Below the pieces are notes generated by a model. That model was not told the DNA's origin and did not search any database. It worked only from the letters and a program-made list of their open reading frames with translations. Shown piece after piece: positions 8,831-16,494 of a stretch of 64,000 bases of DNA. Source of the stretch: a bacterium (lineage in GTDB: Bacteria; Bacillota; Clostridia; Christensenellales; Aristaeellaceae); contig SFTH01000009.1 in assembly GCA_004563405.1 (NCBI GenBank), positions 1-64,000 of the forward strand. The letters are read 5' to 3'. The position numbers were made by a program, and so were the translations under genes. Position 1 is the first letter of the stretch, and every line of letters starts with the position of its first letter.

Positions 8831-9700
8831 ATGCACTATCTGGATTATCACGAGCAGATTCCGCACCGCACGGGCGATTTTCCGCTGGCGTACTATTTTG
8901 TGGACGAGAGTTTTCCCCGCTACCGCATGACCATGCACTGGCACAAGGAGATGGAAATCATCCGCATCAATCGCGGCAGCATGCGATTTTTTCTGGACGA
9001 AGACGAGCTCGTGGCCGGTGCGGGCGACCTGCTGACCATCGGCGGCGGCGTGATTCACGGCGGCGAGCCGGAGGATTGCGTGTACGAATGTATCGTGTTT
9101 GATCCGCAGGCGCTCACCCCGGGAATTGAATCCTGCCGGGGCGCGCTGTGGCCGCTGATGCGCAACAATGTGTATCTGAAAAATCGTTCGATTGAAGCCG
9201 ATCCGCTCTTCCGGGCTTCGGTGGACCGCCTGTTTACCCTGGCGGCGGACTTTGGCGGCCGGAGCATTGAAATGCTCAGCGCGATCTTCGGCTTTCTGCA
9301 CTGCCAGCTCAACAGCCTGGGGGCCGCGCAGATGCGCATGATTTCGGAGCGCACCTGGCAGAAGGCGGAGCAGCTCAAGCCTGCGCTGGAGTACATTGAG
9401 CACAACTACGGCCAGCACATCTCCCTGGAGACGCTGGCGAAGCTGACCGGCTTTTCACCCAAGTACTTCTGCCGGTACTTCCGCACCATCGTCCACCGCT
9501 CGCCCATCGACTATCTGAACTACTACCGCATCGAGTGCGCCGCCCACTTCCTGGCCAATTCGGACATGAACGTGGCGGAGGTGGCCATGCACTGCGGCTT
9601 TTCGGATTCCAGCGCCTTCATCAAGCAGTTCCGCAAGTACAAGGGCACCACGCCCAAGCAGTACAAAATCCGCGTTCAGGCGGCCAGCAGCGAGAGCTGA
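8831..9700 (+). CDS. AraC-family regulator with N-terminal cupin sensor
   Basis: Transcription factor of 289 residues. Residues ~20-110 form a cupin-like ligand domain (FPRYRMTMHWHKEMEIIRI, GDLLTIGGGVIHGG). The two AraC helix-turn-helix motifs occupy ~185-285: ISLETLAKLTGFSPKYFCRYFR and NVAEVAMHCGFSDSSAFIKQFRKY, ending GTTPKQYK. The start is ATG 8831 behind GAGGGGAGG. Divergence from fucI suggests it responds to fucose or a related sugar; this is inference. Confidence 0.92.
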   Translation: MHYLDYHEQIPHRTGDFPLAYYFVDESFPRYRMTMHWHKEMEIIRINRGSMRFFLDEDELVAGAGDLLTIGGGVIHGGEPEDCVYECIVFDPQALTPGIESCRGALWPLMRNNVYLKNRSIEADPLFRASVDRLFTLAADFGGRSIEMLSAIFGFLHCQLNSLGAAQMRMISERTWQKAEQLKPALEYIEHNYGQHISLETLAKLTGFSPKYFCRYFRTIVHRSPIDYLNYYRIECAAHFLANSDMNVAEVAMHCGFSDSSAFIKQFRKYKGTTPKQYKIRVQAASSES

Positions 9701-9787
9701 GGGCGAACGCAGCGCGCCGGGCTGGATCCGGCAGACAGAAGCAAGATTGCATTTTTATTGAAACGGCGCAGAATGAATCATATTTGT

Positions 9788-9816
9788 TTGCAATTCAGGG
9801 AAAACGGGTATATAAT
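9788..9816 (+). promoter_or_regulatory. Promoter of the rubredoxin operon, with a weak PerR-like box
   Basis: TTGCAA (9788-9793) and TATAAT (9811-9816) with 17 bases between. The -10 is embedded in TATATAATTATAAAA, which matches the PerR box TTATAATNATTATAA at about 10 of 14 fixed positions. Peroxide control is plausible for these products but not shown. Confidence 0.7.
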
Positions 9817-9873
9817 TATAAAACGACAGGAACCATTCAACGGTAAAACAAATATCGAAGGGAGAAGTTGAAA

Positions 9874-10008
9874 ATGAAGTATGTTTGCAATATCTGCGGT
9901 TGGGTCTACGACGAAGAGGAAACCGGCGTGAAGTGGGAGGATCTGCCCGAGGATTTCGCCTGCGAGCTGTGCGGCGTGGGCAAGGACGAGTTTACTGCGG
10001 AAGAATAA
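9874..10008 (+). CDS. Short rubredoxin
   Basis: One-iron electron carrier of 44 residues. Both iron ligand pairs are present: YVCNICGW (Cys5, Cys8) and FACELCGVGKDEF (Cys30, Cys33). WEDLPEDF is the usual rubredoxin core. It is about eight residues shorter than a typical rubredoxin because the loop carrying the DPDNGVAPGT-type sequence is mostly missing. GGGAGAAG precedes ATG 9874. The next gene starts 13 bases on, so the two form an operon, likely for superoxide or peroxide reduction. Confidence 0.93.
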   Translation: MKYVCNICGWVYDEEETGVKWEDLPEDFACELCGVGKDEFTAEE

Positions 10009-10021
10009 GGAGGCGCAAGAG

Positions 10022-10351
10022 ATGAAGATTCGCATCAACAAGGACGTTGTGGAGTTTACCCCCGAGCACGCCGCCGAGGCGGCCGAGCTGGAAGCGCTCT
10101 GGGTCAAGATGGGCAACTGCGTGGGCGAGACCAAGTCCCTCCAGCCCATTGGCGTATACATTCCCTCTGAAAACAAGACCGCGACCTTCCACATCGAGGG
10201 CCTGAGCGAGCAGGAGAAGGCGAACATCCCCGTCATCCGCGCCCCCTACGACACGGACGTCTACTGTGTGACCTGCAACAAGACGCTGCACGTCAAGGCC
10301 GGCGAGCCCATCCCCTTCTGCTGCGGCAGAATGATGGAAATCCTGGACTAA
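10022..10351 (+). CDS. Desulforedoxin-like iron protein
   Basis: 109 residues starting at ATG 10022 behind AAGGAGG. The C-terminal third has YCVTC...FCCGRMM (CxxC, 15 residues, CC-G-x-M), the rubredoxin-like FeS4 site of desulforedoxin and of the N-terminal domain of desulfoferrodoxin. The superoxide-reductase centre (neelaredoxin HxxxH...CxxH) is absent. The N-terminal ~70 residues, with a lone Cys in MGNCVGETKSL, match nothing I recognise. With rubredoxin as neighbour it is probably an electron-transfer protein in oxygen defence. Confidence 0.75.
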   Translation: MKIRINKDVVEFTPEHAAEAAELEALWVKMGNCVGETKSLQPIGVYIPSENKTATFHIEGLSEQEKANIPVIRAPYDTDVYCVTCNKTLHVKAGEPIPFCCGRMMEILD

Positions 10352-10377
10352 TAGTAGCTGCCGGCGGCGGCGTGTCG

Positions 10378-10530
10378 CCGCTGCCAGTAGCTGCCGCCCT
10401 TGAGCGGCCAAATCCCTGCCCCGGCAAGAATGGGGCAGGGATTTTGTGTTTCGTTCCGTCCGCTTCCTCCGATCTTCCCCGAAATCCAGCCCGGCAGGAA
10501 TGGGCTGGATTTCTTGCGCCGGTTTGGGCG
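10378..10530 (+). repeat. Left copy of a duplicated two-hairpin module (3' end of the rubredoxin operon)
   Basis: A conserved 35-base entry segment (10378-10412) is followed by hairpin H1 (13 perfect pairs, 10410-10422 with 10432-10444, loop GGCAAGAAT) and hairpin H2 (12 perfect pairs, 10481-10492 with 10502-10513, loop GGCAGGAAT), then TGCGCCGGTTTGGG. H1 ends in TTTTGTGTTT and may act as the operon's terminator. The module reappears inverted at the 3' end of copA. The stems differ between copies while pairing is fully kept. Confidence 0.85.
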
Positions 10531-10810
10531 GACGCGCTCCGGCATGCGCCTCGCGGTTTATACGCTTTGGGCGGGTGCACCCCGGCATGAGCCTCGCGGT
10601 TTGTACGCTTTGGGCGGGCGCGCTCCGGCATGAGCATCGCGGCCTGTACGTTCAGGCGGCGCGCTCCTACATGAGCATCGCGGTTTGTACGTTCAGGCGG
10701 GTGCGCTCCGGGTATGGGCATTGTGTCCTGTACATTTCAGACTCTTTCATTCAGGGCATGTTCCGGCCTGTACATTTCAGATTTTTCCATTCCGGCGTGA
10801 GCATCCTGGG
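10530..10810. repeat. Tandem repeat, seven degenerate copies of ~43 bp
   Basis: The anchor GGCATG(A/C)GC recurs at 10541, 10584, 10627, 10668 (TACATG), 10711 (GGTATG), 10755 and 10794 (GGCGTG), with periods 43, 43, 41, 43, 44 and 39. Most copies share GCGCTCCGG before the anchor and a TCGCGGTTTGTACG segment after it; the last ones are strongly diverged. The period is not a multiple of three and every frame is broken in meaning, so I treat it as noncoding. Confidence 0.85.
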
Positions 10811-10819
10811 CTTTTGCCA

Positions 10820-10969
10820 AACCGGCATAAAAAATCAGGGCCTTGAATCTATGGGCCCTGATTTTGGGGAAATGCTGCCGTTTGTTTTTGGAGAGAACCC
10901 AGAAATTCTGCCCCATTCCTGCCGGGGCAGAATTTCGGTCGCTCCAGCGCGGCAGCTGCTGGAAGCGGG
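10820..10969 (-). repeat. Right, inverted copy of the two-hairpin module (3' end of copA)
   Basis: Read on the minus strand from the copA stop: the same entry segment (29 of 35 positions identical to the left copy), hairpin H1 (10902-10914 with 10924-10936, 13 perfect pairs, loop identical GGCAGGAAT), then hairpin H2 (10831-10842 with 10854-10865, 12 perfect pairs, different loop), then ATGCCGGTTTGGC. Stem sequences differ from the left copy by paired changes on both arms. Confidence 0.85.
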
Positions 10970-10981
10970 GACTGCCCGGGA

Positions 10982-11191
10982 TCAATTTATTGAGGTTACC
11001 TTGTAGTCCTGATCCTCCACGGCCTTTTTGAGCACGTCGTCGGCGACGGGTGCGCTCAGGGTGACGATTGCGGTACCCGCGGTGTGGCTCACCTTGGCCT
11101 CAGCAACGCCCTCGATCTTCTCCAGGGTCTTCTTGACGCGGGCCTCGCAGTGGCCGCACATCATGCCTTCGATCTTCATGGCCTTTTCCAT
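10982..11191 (-). CDS. copZ: Possible free CopZ-type copper chaperone from an internal start in copA
   Basis: Within copA, AAAAGGAGG (11200-11208) lies eight bases before an in-frame ATG at 11191. From there a complete 69-residue CopZ-like protein is encoded: a ferredoxin-like metal-binding fold with GMMCGHC at residues 9-15. The spacing is ideal for ribosome entry. This suggests both a fused CopA-CopZ and a free chaperone are made from one gene. The ribosome site is seen; use of it is inferred. It may instead be a relic of a recent gene fusion. Confidence 0.55.
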   Translation of the reverse strand: MEKAMKIEGMMCGHCEARVKKTLEKIEGVAEAKVSHTAGTAIVTLSAPVADDVLKKAVEDQDYKVTSIN

Positions 11192-13495
11192 CTTCTTTTC
11201 CTCCTTTTGATGCTTGGGGGCTTTGATCTTCTTGTCATGCTTGCTGCTGTATACGTCGAACAGGTTCAACCGCAGCGCATTGGTCACCACGCAGAAGCTG
11301 GACAGGCTCATGGCCGCCGCGCCGAACATCGGGTTCAGCTGCCAGCCGAACAGGTGGATGAACGCGCCCGCCGCCAGCGGAATGCCCAGGGTGTTGTAGA
11401 TGAACGCCCAGAACAGGTTCTCGTGGATGTTGGTCAGCGTCGCCCGACTCAGGCGGATGGCCGCGGGCACGTCGCTCAGGCGGCTCTTCATCAGCACCAC
11501 GTCCGCCGCGTCGATGGCCACGTCCGTGCCCGCGCCGATGGCGATGCCGACGTCAGCGCTGGTCAGCGCTGGCGCATCGTTGATGCCGTCGCCCACCATG
11601 GCCACCTTGCCCTGCCGCTTCAGATCGCGGATCACGCTCTCCTTGCCCTCGGGTAGCACGCCCGCGATGACCTCGTCCACGCCCGCCTGCCGTCCGATGG
11701 CCCGGGCGGTGCGCTCGTTGTCGCCGGTGAGCATCACCACGCGGATGCCCATGTTCTGCAGCTCCTTCACCGCCTGCGGGCTGTCCGCCTTGATCACGTC
11801 CGCCACGGCGATCACGCCGATCAGCTCGCCGCCACGGCAGAAGAACAGCGGGGTCTTGCCCTGTTCCGCAAGGGATTCGGAGGCGGAGCGCACCTCATCC
11901 GTGATTTGTGCCTGCGTGGAGATGAACTTCAGATTGCCGCCGGAGAGCTCCGCACCGTCCAGCGTCGCCGCAAGGCCGCTGCCCGGCAGGGCCCGGAAGT
12001 TCTCCACCCCGGGGATGTCCGTGCGCTGCTCCCGGGCGTACGCCAGCACAGCCCTGGCCAGCGGATGCTCGCTCCTCTGCTCCAGCGCCGCCGCCGTGCG
12101 CAGCAGCTCGGCCTCGGTCACGCCCTGCGCGGGCAGCACGTCCGTCACCTTCGGCTCGCCGCTGGTGATGGTGCCGGTCTTGTCCAGCGCCACGATGCGG
12201 GTCTTGCCCGCCTCCTCCAGGGAGACGGCGGTCTTGAACAGCACGCCGTGCTTCGCGCCCACGCCGTTGCCCACCATGATCGCCACCGGGGTCGCGAGGC
12301 CCAGCGCGCAGGGGCAGGAGATCACCAGCACGGAGATTGCCCGGGCCAGGGAGTAGCCCACGCTCTGGCCCACCAGCATCCACACGATGAAGGTGACCAC
12401 GGCGATGCTGATGACCACCGGGACGAATACGCCGGACACCCTGTCGGCGACCTTGGCGATGGGCGCCTTGGTGGCCGCCGCGTCGCTGACCATTTTGATG
12501 ATCTGGCTGAGGGTGGTGTCCTCGCCCACGCGGGTGGCCTCGCAGCGGATGAAGCCCGACTGGTTGATGGTCGCTGCGGAGACGCGGTCGCCGATCTCCT
12601 TGTCCACAGGGATGCTCTCGCCGGTCAGCGCGGCTTCGTTGACCGCGGTCTCGCCCTCCAGCACCACGCCGTCCACCGGGATGTTCTCGCCCGGGCGTAC
12701 CACGAACACGTCGCCCTTCGCAACCTGCTCGATGGGCACGACCTGCTCCTGTCCGTCGCGCACGACGGTCGCCGTCCTGGGGGCCAGCTTCATCAGGCTC
12801 TTCAGCGCGTCGGTGGTCCTGCCCTTGGATCTCGCCTCCAGCATCTTGCCCACGGTGATCAGCGTCAGAATCATGCCCGCGGACTCAAAGTAGAACTCGT
12901 GCATCCAGGCCATCACCGCGTCGGCGTCGCCCGCCACCTGGGCGGTGGTCATGGCAAACAGCGCGTAGGTGCTGTACACGAAGGCCGCGCCCGCGCCCAG
13001 CGCCACCAGCGTGTCCATGTTCGGCGCGCGGTGAATCAGTCCCCTGAAGCCGCTGATGAAAAACTTCTGGTTGATGACCATGATGATGGCGGTCAGCAGC
13101 AGCTGCACCAGGCCCATGGCCACGTGGTTGCCGTCGAAATAGGGCGGCAGCGGCCAGCCCCACATCATGTGGCCCATGGAGAAGTACATCAGCACCAGCA
13201 AAAAGCCCAGCGACCACCACAGCCGCCGCTTCAGCGCGGGCGTGGCCCGATCCTCCAGCGCATCCTCGCCGGGAGCCTGCGCCGCAGGACTCTCCGCGCC
13301 CTTCACCGATGCGCCGTAGCCCGCGGCCTCCACCGCCGCGATGATTTCGGAATCCTTCGCACTGCCCTCCACGCCCATGGAGTTGGTCAGCAGACTCACC
13401 GAGCAGCTCGTCACGCCCGGCACCTTCGATACGGCCTTTTCCACCCGGGCGCTGCAGGCTGCGCAGCTCATGCCCGTGACATTGTATTGCTTCAT
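10982..13495 (-). CDS. copA: Copper-exporting P-type ATPase fused to a C-terminal CopZ-like domain
   Basis: P1B-type ATPase pumping Cu(I) out of the cell, 837 residues. It has an N-terminal metal-binding domain (GMSCAAC, residues 8-14), a membrane metal site SCPCALG near 394, phosphorylation motif DKTGT near 438, and GDGINDAPAL. Unlike ordinary CopA it carries a second heavy-metal domain at the C-terminus (MCGHC near 779), joined by a lysine-rich linker. That domain has its own ribosome binding site (separate entry). The gene lies 25 bases after csoR and shares its copper-controlled promoter. Confidence 0.95.
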   Translation of the reverse strand: MKQYNVTGMSCAACSARVEKAVSKVPGVTSCSVSLLTNSMGVEGSAKDSEIIAAVEAAGYGASVKGAESPAAQAPGEDALEDRATPALKRRLWWSLGFLLVLMYFSMGHMMWGWPLPPYFDGNHVAMGLVQLLLTAIIMVINQKFFISGFRGLIHRAPNMDTLVALGAGAAFVYSTYALFAMTTAQVAGDADAVMAWMHEFYFESAGMILTLITVGKMLEARSKGRTTDALKSLMKLAPRTATVVRDGQEQVVPIEQVAKGDVFVVRPGENIPVDGVVLEGETAVNEAALTGESIPVDKEIGDRVSAATINQSGFIRCEATRVGEDTTLSQIIKMVSDAAATKAPIAKVADRVSGVFVPVVISIAVVTFIVWMLVGQSVGYSLARAISVLVISCPCALGLATPVAIMVGNGVGAKHGVLFKTAVSLEEAGKTRIVALDKTGTITSGEPKVTDVLPAQGVTEAELLRTAAALEQRSEHPLARAVLAYAREQRTDIPGVENFRALPGSGLAATLDGAELSGGNLKFISTQAQITDEVRSASESLAEQGKTPLFFCRGGELIGVIAVADVIKADSPQAVKELQNMGIRVVMLTGDNERTARAIGRQAGVDEVIAGVLPEGKESVIRDLKRQGKVAMVGDGINDAPALTSADVGIAIGAGTDVAIDAADVVLMKSRLSDVPAAIRLSRATLTNIHENLFWAFIYNTLGIPLAAGAFIHLFGWQLNPMFGAAAMSLSSFCVVTNALRLNLFDVYSSKHDKKIKAPKHQKEEKKMEKAMKIEGMMCGHCEARVKKTLEKIEGVAEAKVSHTAGTAIVTLSAPVADDVLKKAVEDQDYKVTSIN

Positions 13496-13520
13496 AATTG
13501 TTTCCCCCCGGGAGTCGGTT

Positions 13521-13826
13521 TTACTTCATCATTTTCTGTAGGATGGCCAGAAGCTCGTCAATTGTTTCATCCCTGCCCTCGCGGATGTCCCGCGCCACGC
13601 AGGTTCGGATGTGGGCCGCCAGCAGCTCCCGGCTGAAGGCGTTCAGTGCTGCATTGGCGGCCGCCGCCTGGGTCAGCACGTCCACGCAGTAGGCGTCCTT
13701 CTCCAGCATGCCCTCCAGCCCGCGAATCTGCCCCTCGATGCGCTTCAAGCGGTTCATCAGGCCGCGCAGCTCTTCCTCGGAGCGCTCCTTCGTCTTGTGA
13801 CAGCAACAGCACTGGTTTTCTTCCAT
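13521..13826 (-). CDS. csoR: CsoR-family copper-sensing repressor
   Basis: All-helical DUF156 repressor of 101 residues that leaves DNA when it binds Cu(I). The copper ligands are recognisable as YCVDVL, then H and C in LAAHIRTC (the C-H-C set of CsoR). RLKRIEGQIRGLEGML is the conserved DNA-facing helix. The N-terminus has an extra CCCCH cluster that could also bind metal. It is the first gene of the csoR-copA operon and sits directly behind a palindromic operator. Confidence 0.93.
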   Translation of the reverse strand: MEENQCCCCHKTKERSEEELRGLMNRLKRIEGQIRGLEGMLEKDAYCVDVLTQAAAANAALNAFSRELLAAHIRTCVARDIREGRDETIDELLAILQKMMK

Positions 13827-13849
13827 TTCAACGCCTCCCTTCGCATGGG

Positions 13850-13878
13850 ATTATATACCCCTAGGGGGTATATGTCAA
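13850..13878 (-). promoter_or_regulatory. csoR-copA promoter with CsoR operator in the spacer
   Basis: On the minus strand TTGACA (13873-13878) and TATAAT (13850-13855) are spaced by 17 bases. The spacer is filled by the palindrome centred on CCCCTAGGGG (13853-13873), the classic GTATACCC-type CsoR operator. Copper-free CsoR would block RNA polymerase directly. Confidence 0.93.
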
Positions 13879-13938
13879 GGGGTAAAAAAAGAAAATTTTG
13901 CCTCCGGACGGGAAAACCGCCCGGAGGGCGCGGGGGGA

Positions 13939-15294
13939 CTATGCGGGATCCGCCTCCAGGCGGCGCATCCACTTTCTTCCGCGGAACACGCGCATCGAGA
14001 GGCCGAAGCGGACACATTCCTCCAGGGAGAGCAGGAAGTAGACCCGGGGCGCCGGCCACCTCAGGGCGAAGGCGGCCAACAGGCCCAGGGGAACGCCGAA
14101 GCCCCAGGTTCCGATGAGGTCGATGCGCATGACGTATCGGGTCCTTCCGCCGCTGCGCAGAATGCCGCCGCCGAGGATCATGTTGAGCACCTTGAAGGGG
14201 GCGACGAGGGCGTAGGCCAGCAGAATCCGGCGGGTGAGCTGCCGCACCGCGTCCTCCACCTGAAACAGGCGCACATAGGCGCCGCTGCCCAGCGCGATGA
14301 CTGCGGAGAGCGCCGCCGCGCCCACCGCGCCGTACAGCAGCAGCCTCCGGGCCGCCCAATACGCGCCGTCGGGATCGCCGCCGCCCAGGCGCTTGCCCAC
14401 CAGAACGCCCGCCGCCTGGGACAGTCCGCAGAGTGCACCGATCATGACGCCCTGAACGGGATTGAGCAGGGTCATCGCCGCGCTGGAGGTCGTTCCCATG
14501 TGGCCGTAGATGGCGGCGTAGACGTTTTCGCCCAGGCTCCAGACGACCTCGCAGGCGAGCAGGGGAAGCAGCATCGCGGCGTAGCTCTTCCAGTTGAAGC
14601 GGGCTGTCCCGCGCTCCGGGCGCAGGGAACTTCCGCGCCAGCGCCGGGCCACCGCGCGCAGCATCAGCAGCATCAGCAGGCAGTTCGCTCCCTGGGAGGC
14701 CGCCGTGGCGACGGCCGCGCCCCGCGCGCCCAGGGGCGCGAAGCCGCAGCGCCCGAAGATCAGCAGGTAGTTGAGCGCGGTGTTGAGGAGCGCAGAGGCG
14801 ATTCCGGCCCAGAGGGGCAGCGCGGGCCGCTCCACGCAGCGAAAGAGTGTGGAGAGCAGGGTCGCGCCCGCCATGGGCAGGTAGGAGGCCGCGACGATGC
14901 GCAGGTAGCCCGCGGCGGCCCGCACGGTGGCCGCGTCCCGGGTGTACAGGCCCATCACCGGCCCCGGGAGCAGCGCGCACAGCGCGGCGAACAGACCCGC
15001 GACGCCCAGCGCCAGCGCCAGATTCGCGAAGAAGCTGCGCCGGACGGCGGCGGCGTTCCGCTGGCCCAGATACTGGGAGATCATGATGCCCGCCGCCGCG
15101 CCCACCGCCGCGACCGCGACCGACACGAGGCCGGAGAACTTGCCCGCCAGTCCCACGCCGGCGACGCTCACGCTGCCCAACTGGCCGATCATGATCTGAT
15201 CCACAGCGCCGAAGGACGCCTGAAGCATGGATTGCAGCGCCGCGGGAACCGCCAGGCGAAGGACCGCGCGACGAAAGGATGTGCTGTTGTTCAT
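13939..15294 (-). CDS. MATE-family multidrug/metabolite efflux transporter
   Basis: Integral membrane antiporter of 451 residues, about the usual length, with twelve expected helices in two homologous halves. Family sequence is visible in FGAVDQIMIGQLGSVSVAGVGLAGK and in the second half GALCGLSQAAGVLVGKRLGGGD. The start is ATG 15294 behind GGGGAGG; an upstream ATG at 15402 lacks a ribosome site. The substrate cannot be told from the sequence. It runs toward csoR but has no evident link to copper. Confidence 0.88.
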   Translation of the reverse strand: MNNSTSFRRAVLRLAVPAALQSMLQASFGAVDQIMIGQLGSVSVAGVGLAGKFSGLVSVAVAAVGAAAGIMISQYLGQRNAAAVRRSFFANLALALGVAGLFAALCALLPGPVMGLYTRDAATVRAAAGYLRIVAASYLPMAGATLLSTLFRCVERPALPLWAGIASALLNTALNYLLIFGRCGFAPLGARGAAVATAASQGANCLLMLLMLRAVARRWRGSSLRPERGTARFNWKSYAAMLLPLLACEVVWSLGENVYAAIYGHMGTTSSAAMTLLNPVQGVMIGALCGLSQAAGVLVGKRLGGGDPDGAYWAARRLLLYGAVGAAALSAVIALGSGAYVRLFQVEDAVRQLTRRILLAYALVAPFKVLNMILGGGILRSGGRTRYVMRIDLIGTWGFGVPLGLLAAFALRWPAPRVYFLLSLEECVRFGLSMRVFRGRKWMRRLEADPA

Positions 15295-15428
15295 GGCTGC
15301 GCCTCCCCGGTTGTATCTGCTCCCATTGTAGCGCCGGGGCGGCGGAATTGCAAAGGTTAAACGCGTAACCAAAGATGAAATTGAACGCGAAAAATTGTGC
15401 AAAACAGCGAAGGGAATGGGGCGGAGCT

Positions 15429-16436
15429 TCAGCGGAGGGCGCGGGTGCTTTCGCGCTCGATCAGCTGCACCGGCAGCACGACGGTGGCCTCGGCGCAGCG
15501 GTTCTCCCGCAGCTCTTGCAGCCGCTCCACGGCGATCTTCGCCCGCAGCGCGCCGTCCTGCCGGACGGTGGTGAGCGTCGGGGTGACCATTTCACCCAGG
15601 GGGATGCCGTCGAAGCCGGCGACGGAGACGTCTCCGGGGACGGACAGGCCGCTCTCGGCCAGAAAGCGCATCAGCTCGATGGCGTAGACGTCGGAGACCG
15701 CGAAGGCCGCCGTGATCCGGCGGAAGCGCTCGAGCTCGCGGCGGTAGAGCGCCAGGCGCTGCTCCCGCTGCATGGGAACGATCAGCGTCTCCGCGCCGCC
15801 CGGGGCAAAGCCCGCCCGGAAGCCCTCCATGCGCGCCCGATCCACGCCGGTCTCGTTGTCGGAGATGCACAAGGCCCGCCGGTGGCCTGTGCGCCGGAAC
15901 AGCGCGCCCACCTGGAAGCCGCCGCCGCGGTTGTCCAGGGTGATGTTCGCGATGCGCTCCGGGTTTTCGCAGACTCCGTCGTACACCACGAAGGGGATGC
16001 GCATGCGGTTGCGCAGGAACATGTAGTCCTGGCGGCAGAAGCCGATCACCACCAGCCCGTCCATGTTCCACATGGAGGCGAACTGGAGGATTTCGCCGGG
16101 GTTCTTCGCCCGCTTGACCATCATGAACTGGCCGTGGGCCTCGATCTCGGCGCACAGGGCGTTCAGGGACGCGGCGATGAACGCGTCCTCCAGCACCCGG
16201 CCCTCGTACTTTTCGTGGTCGTTGAGAAACACGCCGATGATTTTCGAGGAATTCTGCGCCAGCAGAATGCCCGCCATGCTGGGAATGTACTGGCGCTCCT
16301 CCAGCAGCGCCTGCACGCGCCGGACCGTCTCGCCGGAGACCTTGCCGGTCTTTCCGTGAATGACGTTGGAGACGGTGGCCGTGCTGAGGCCCAGCTCTTC
16401 CGCGATGTCCCGGATCCGCACCCGCTGCTGCTCCAT
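15429..16436 (-). CDS. LacI-family transcriptional regulator
   Basis: Sugar-type repressor of 335 residues. The N-terminal helix-turn-helix and hinge are RIRDIAEELGLSTATVSNVIHGKTGKVSGETVRRVQALLEERQYIPS (described by its two ends: RIRDIAEELG and YIPS). A periplasmic-binding-protein-like effector domain follows (SVAGFDGIPLGEMVTPTLTTVRQD is the typical C-terminal signature segment). The start is ATG 16436, five bases after AAAGGAGGACG. No sugar genes are adjacent, so the target and ligand are unknown. Confidence 0.9.
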   Translation of the reverse strand: MEQQRVRIRDIAEELGLSTATVSNVIHGKTGKVSGETVRRVQALLEERQYIPSMAGILLAQNSSKIIGVFLNDHEKYEGRVLEDAFIAASLNALCAEIEAHGQFMMVKRAKNPGEILQFASMWNMDGLVVIGFCRQDYMFLRNRMRIPFVVYDGVCENPERIANITLDNRGGGFQVGALFRRTGHRRALCISDNETGVDRARMEGFRAGFAPGGAETLIVPMQREQRLALYRRELERFRRITAAFAVSDVYAIELMRFLAESGLSVPGDVSVAGFDGIPLGEMVTPTLTTVRQDGALRAKIAVERLQELRENRCAEATVVLPVQLIERESTRALR

Positions 16437-16494
16437 GCCGCCGTCCTCCTTTGTGGTCGTGGGGAAATTGGGCCGTTGAAAATCGCCCGCCGCC

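Noticed and set aside
9992..10721. Minus- and plus-strand reading frames with repeated RPKRTNREAHAG-like peptides
   Set aside because: They are translations of the 43-bp tandem array and the hairpin modules; the period is not a multiple of three, so the repeat shifts frame and no single frame is favoured.
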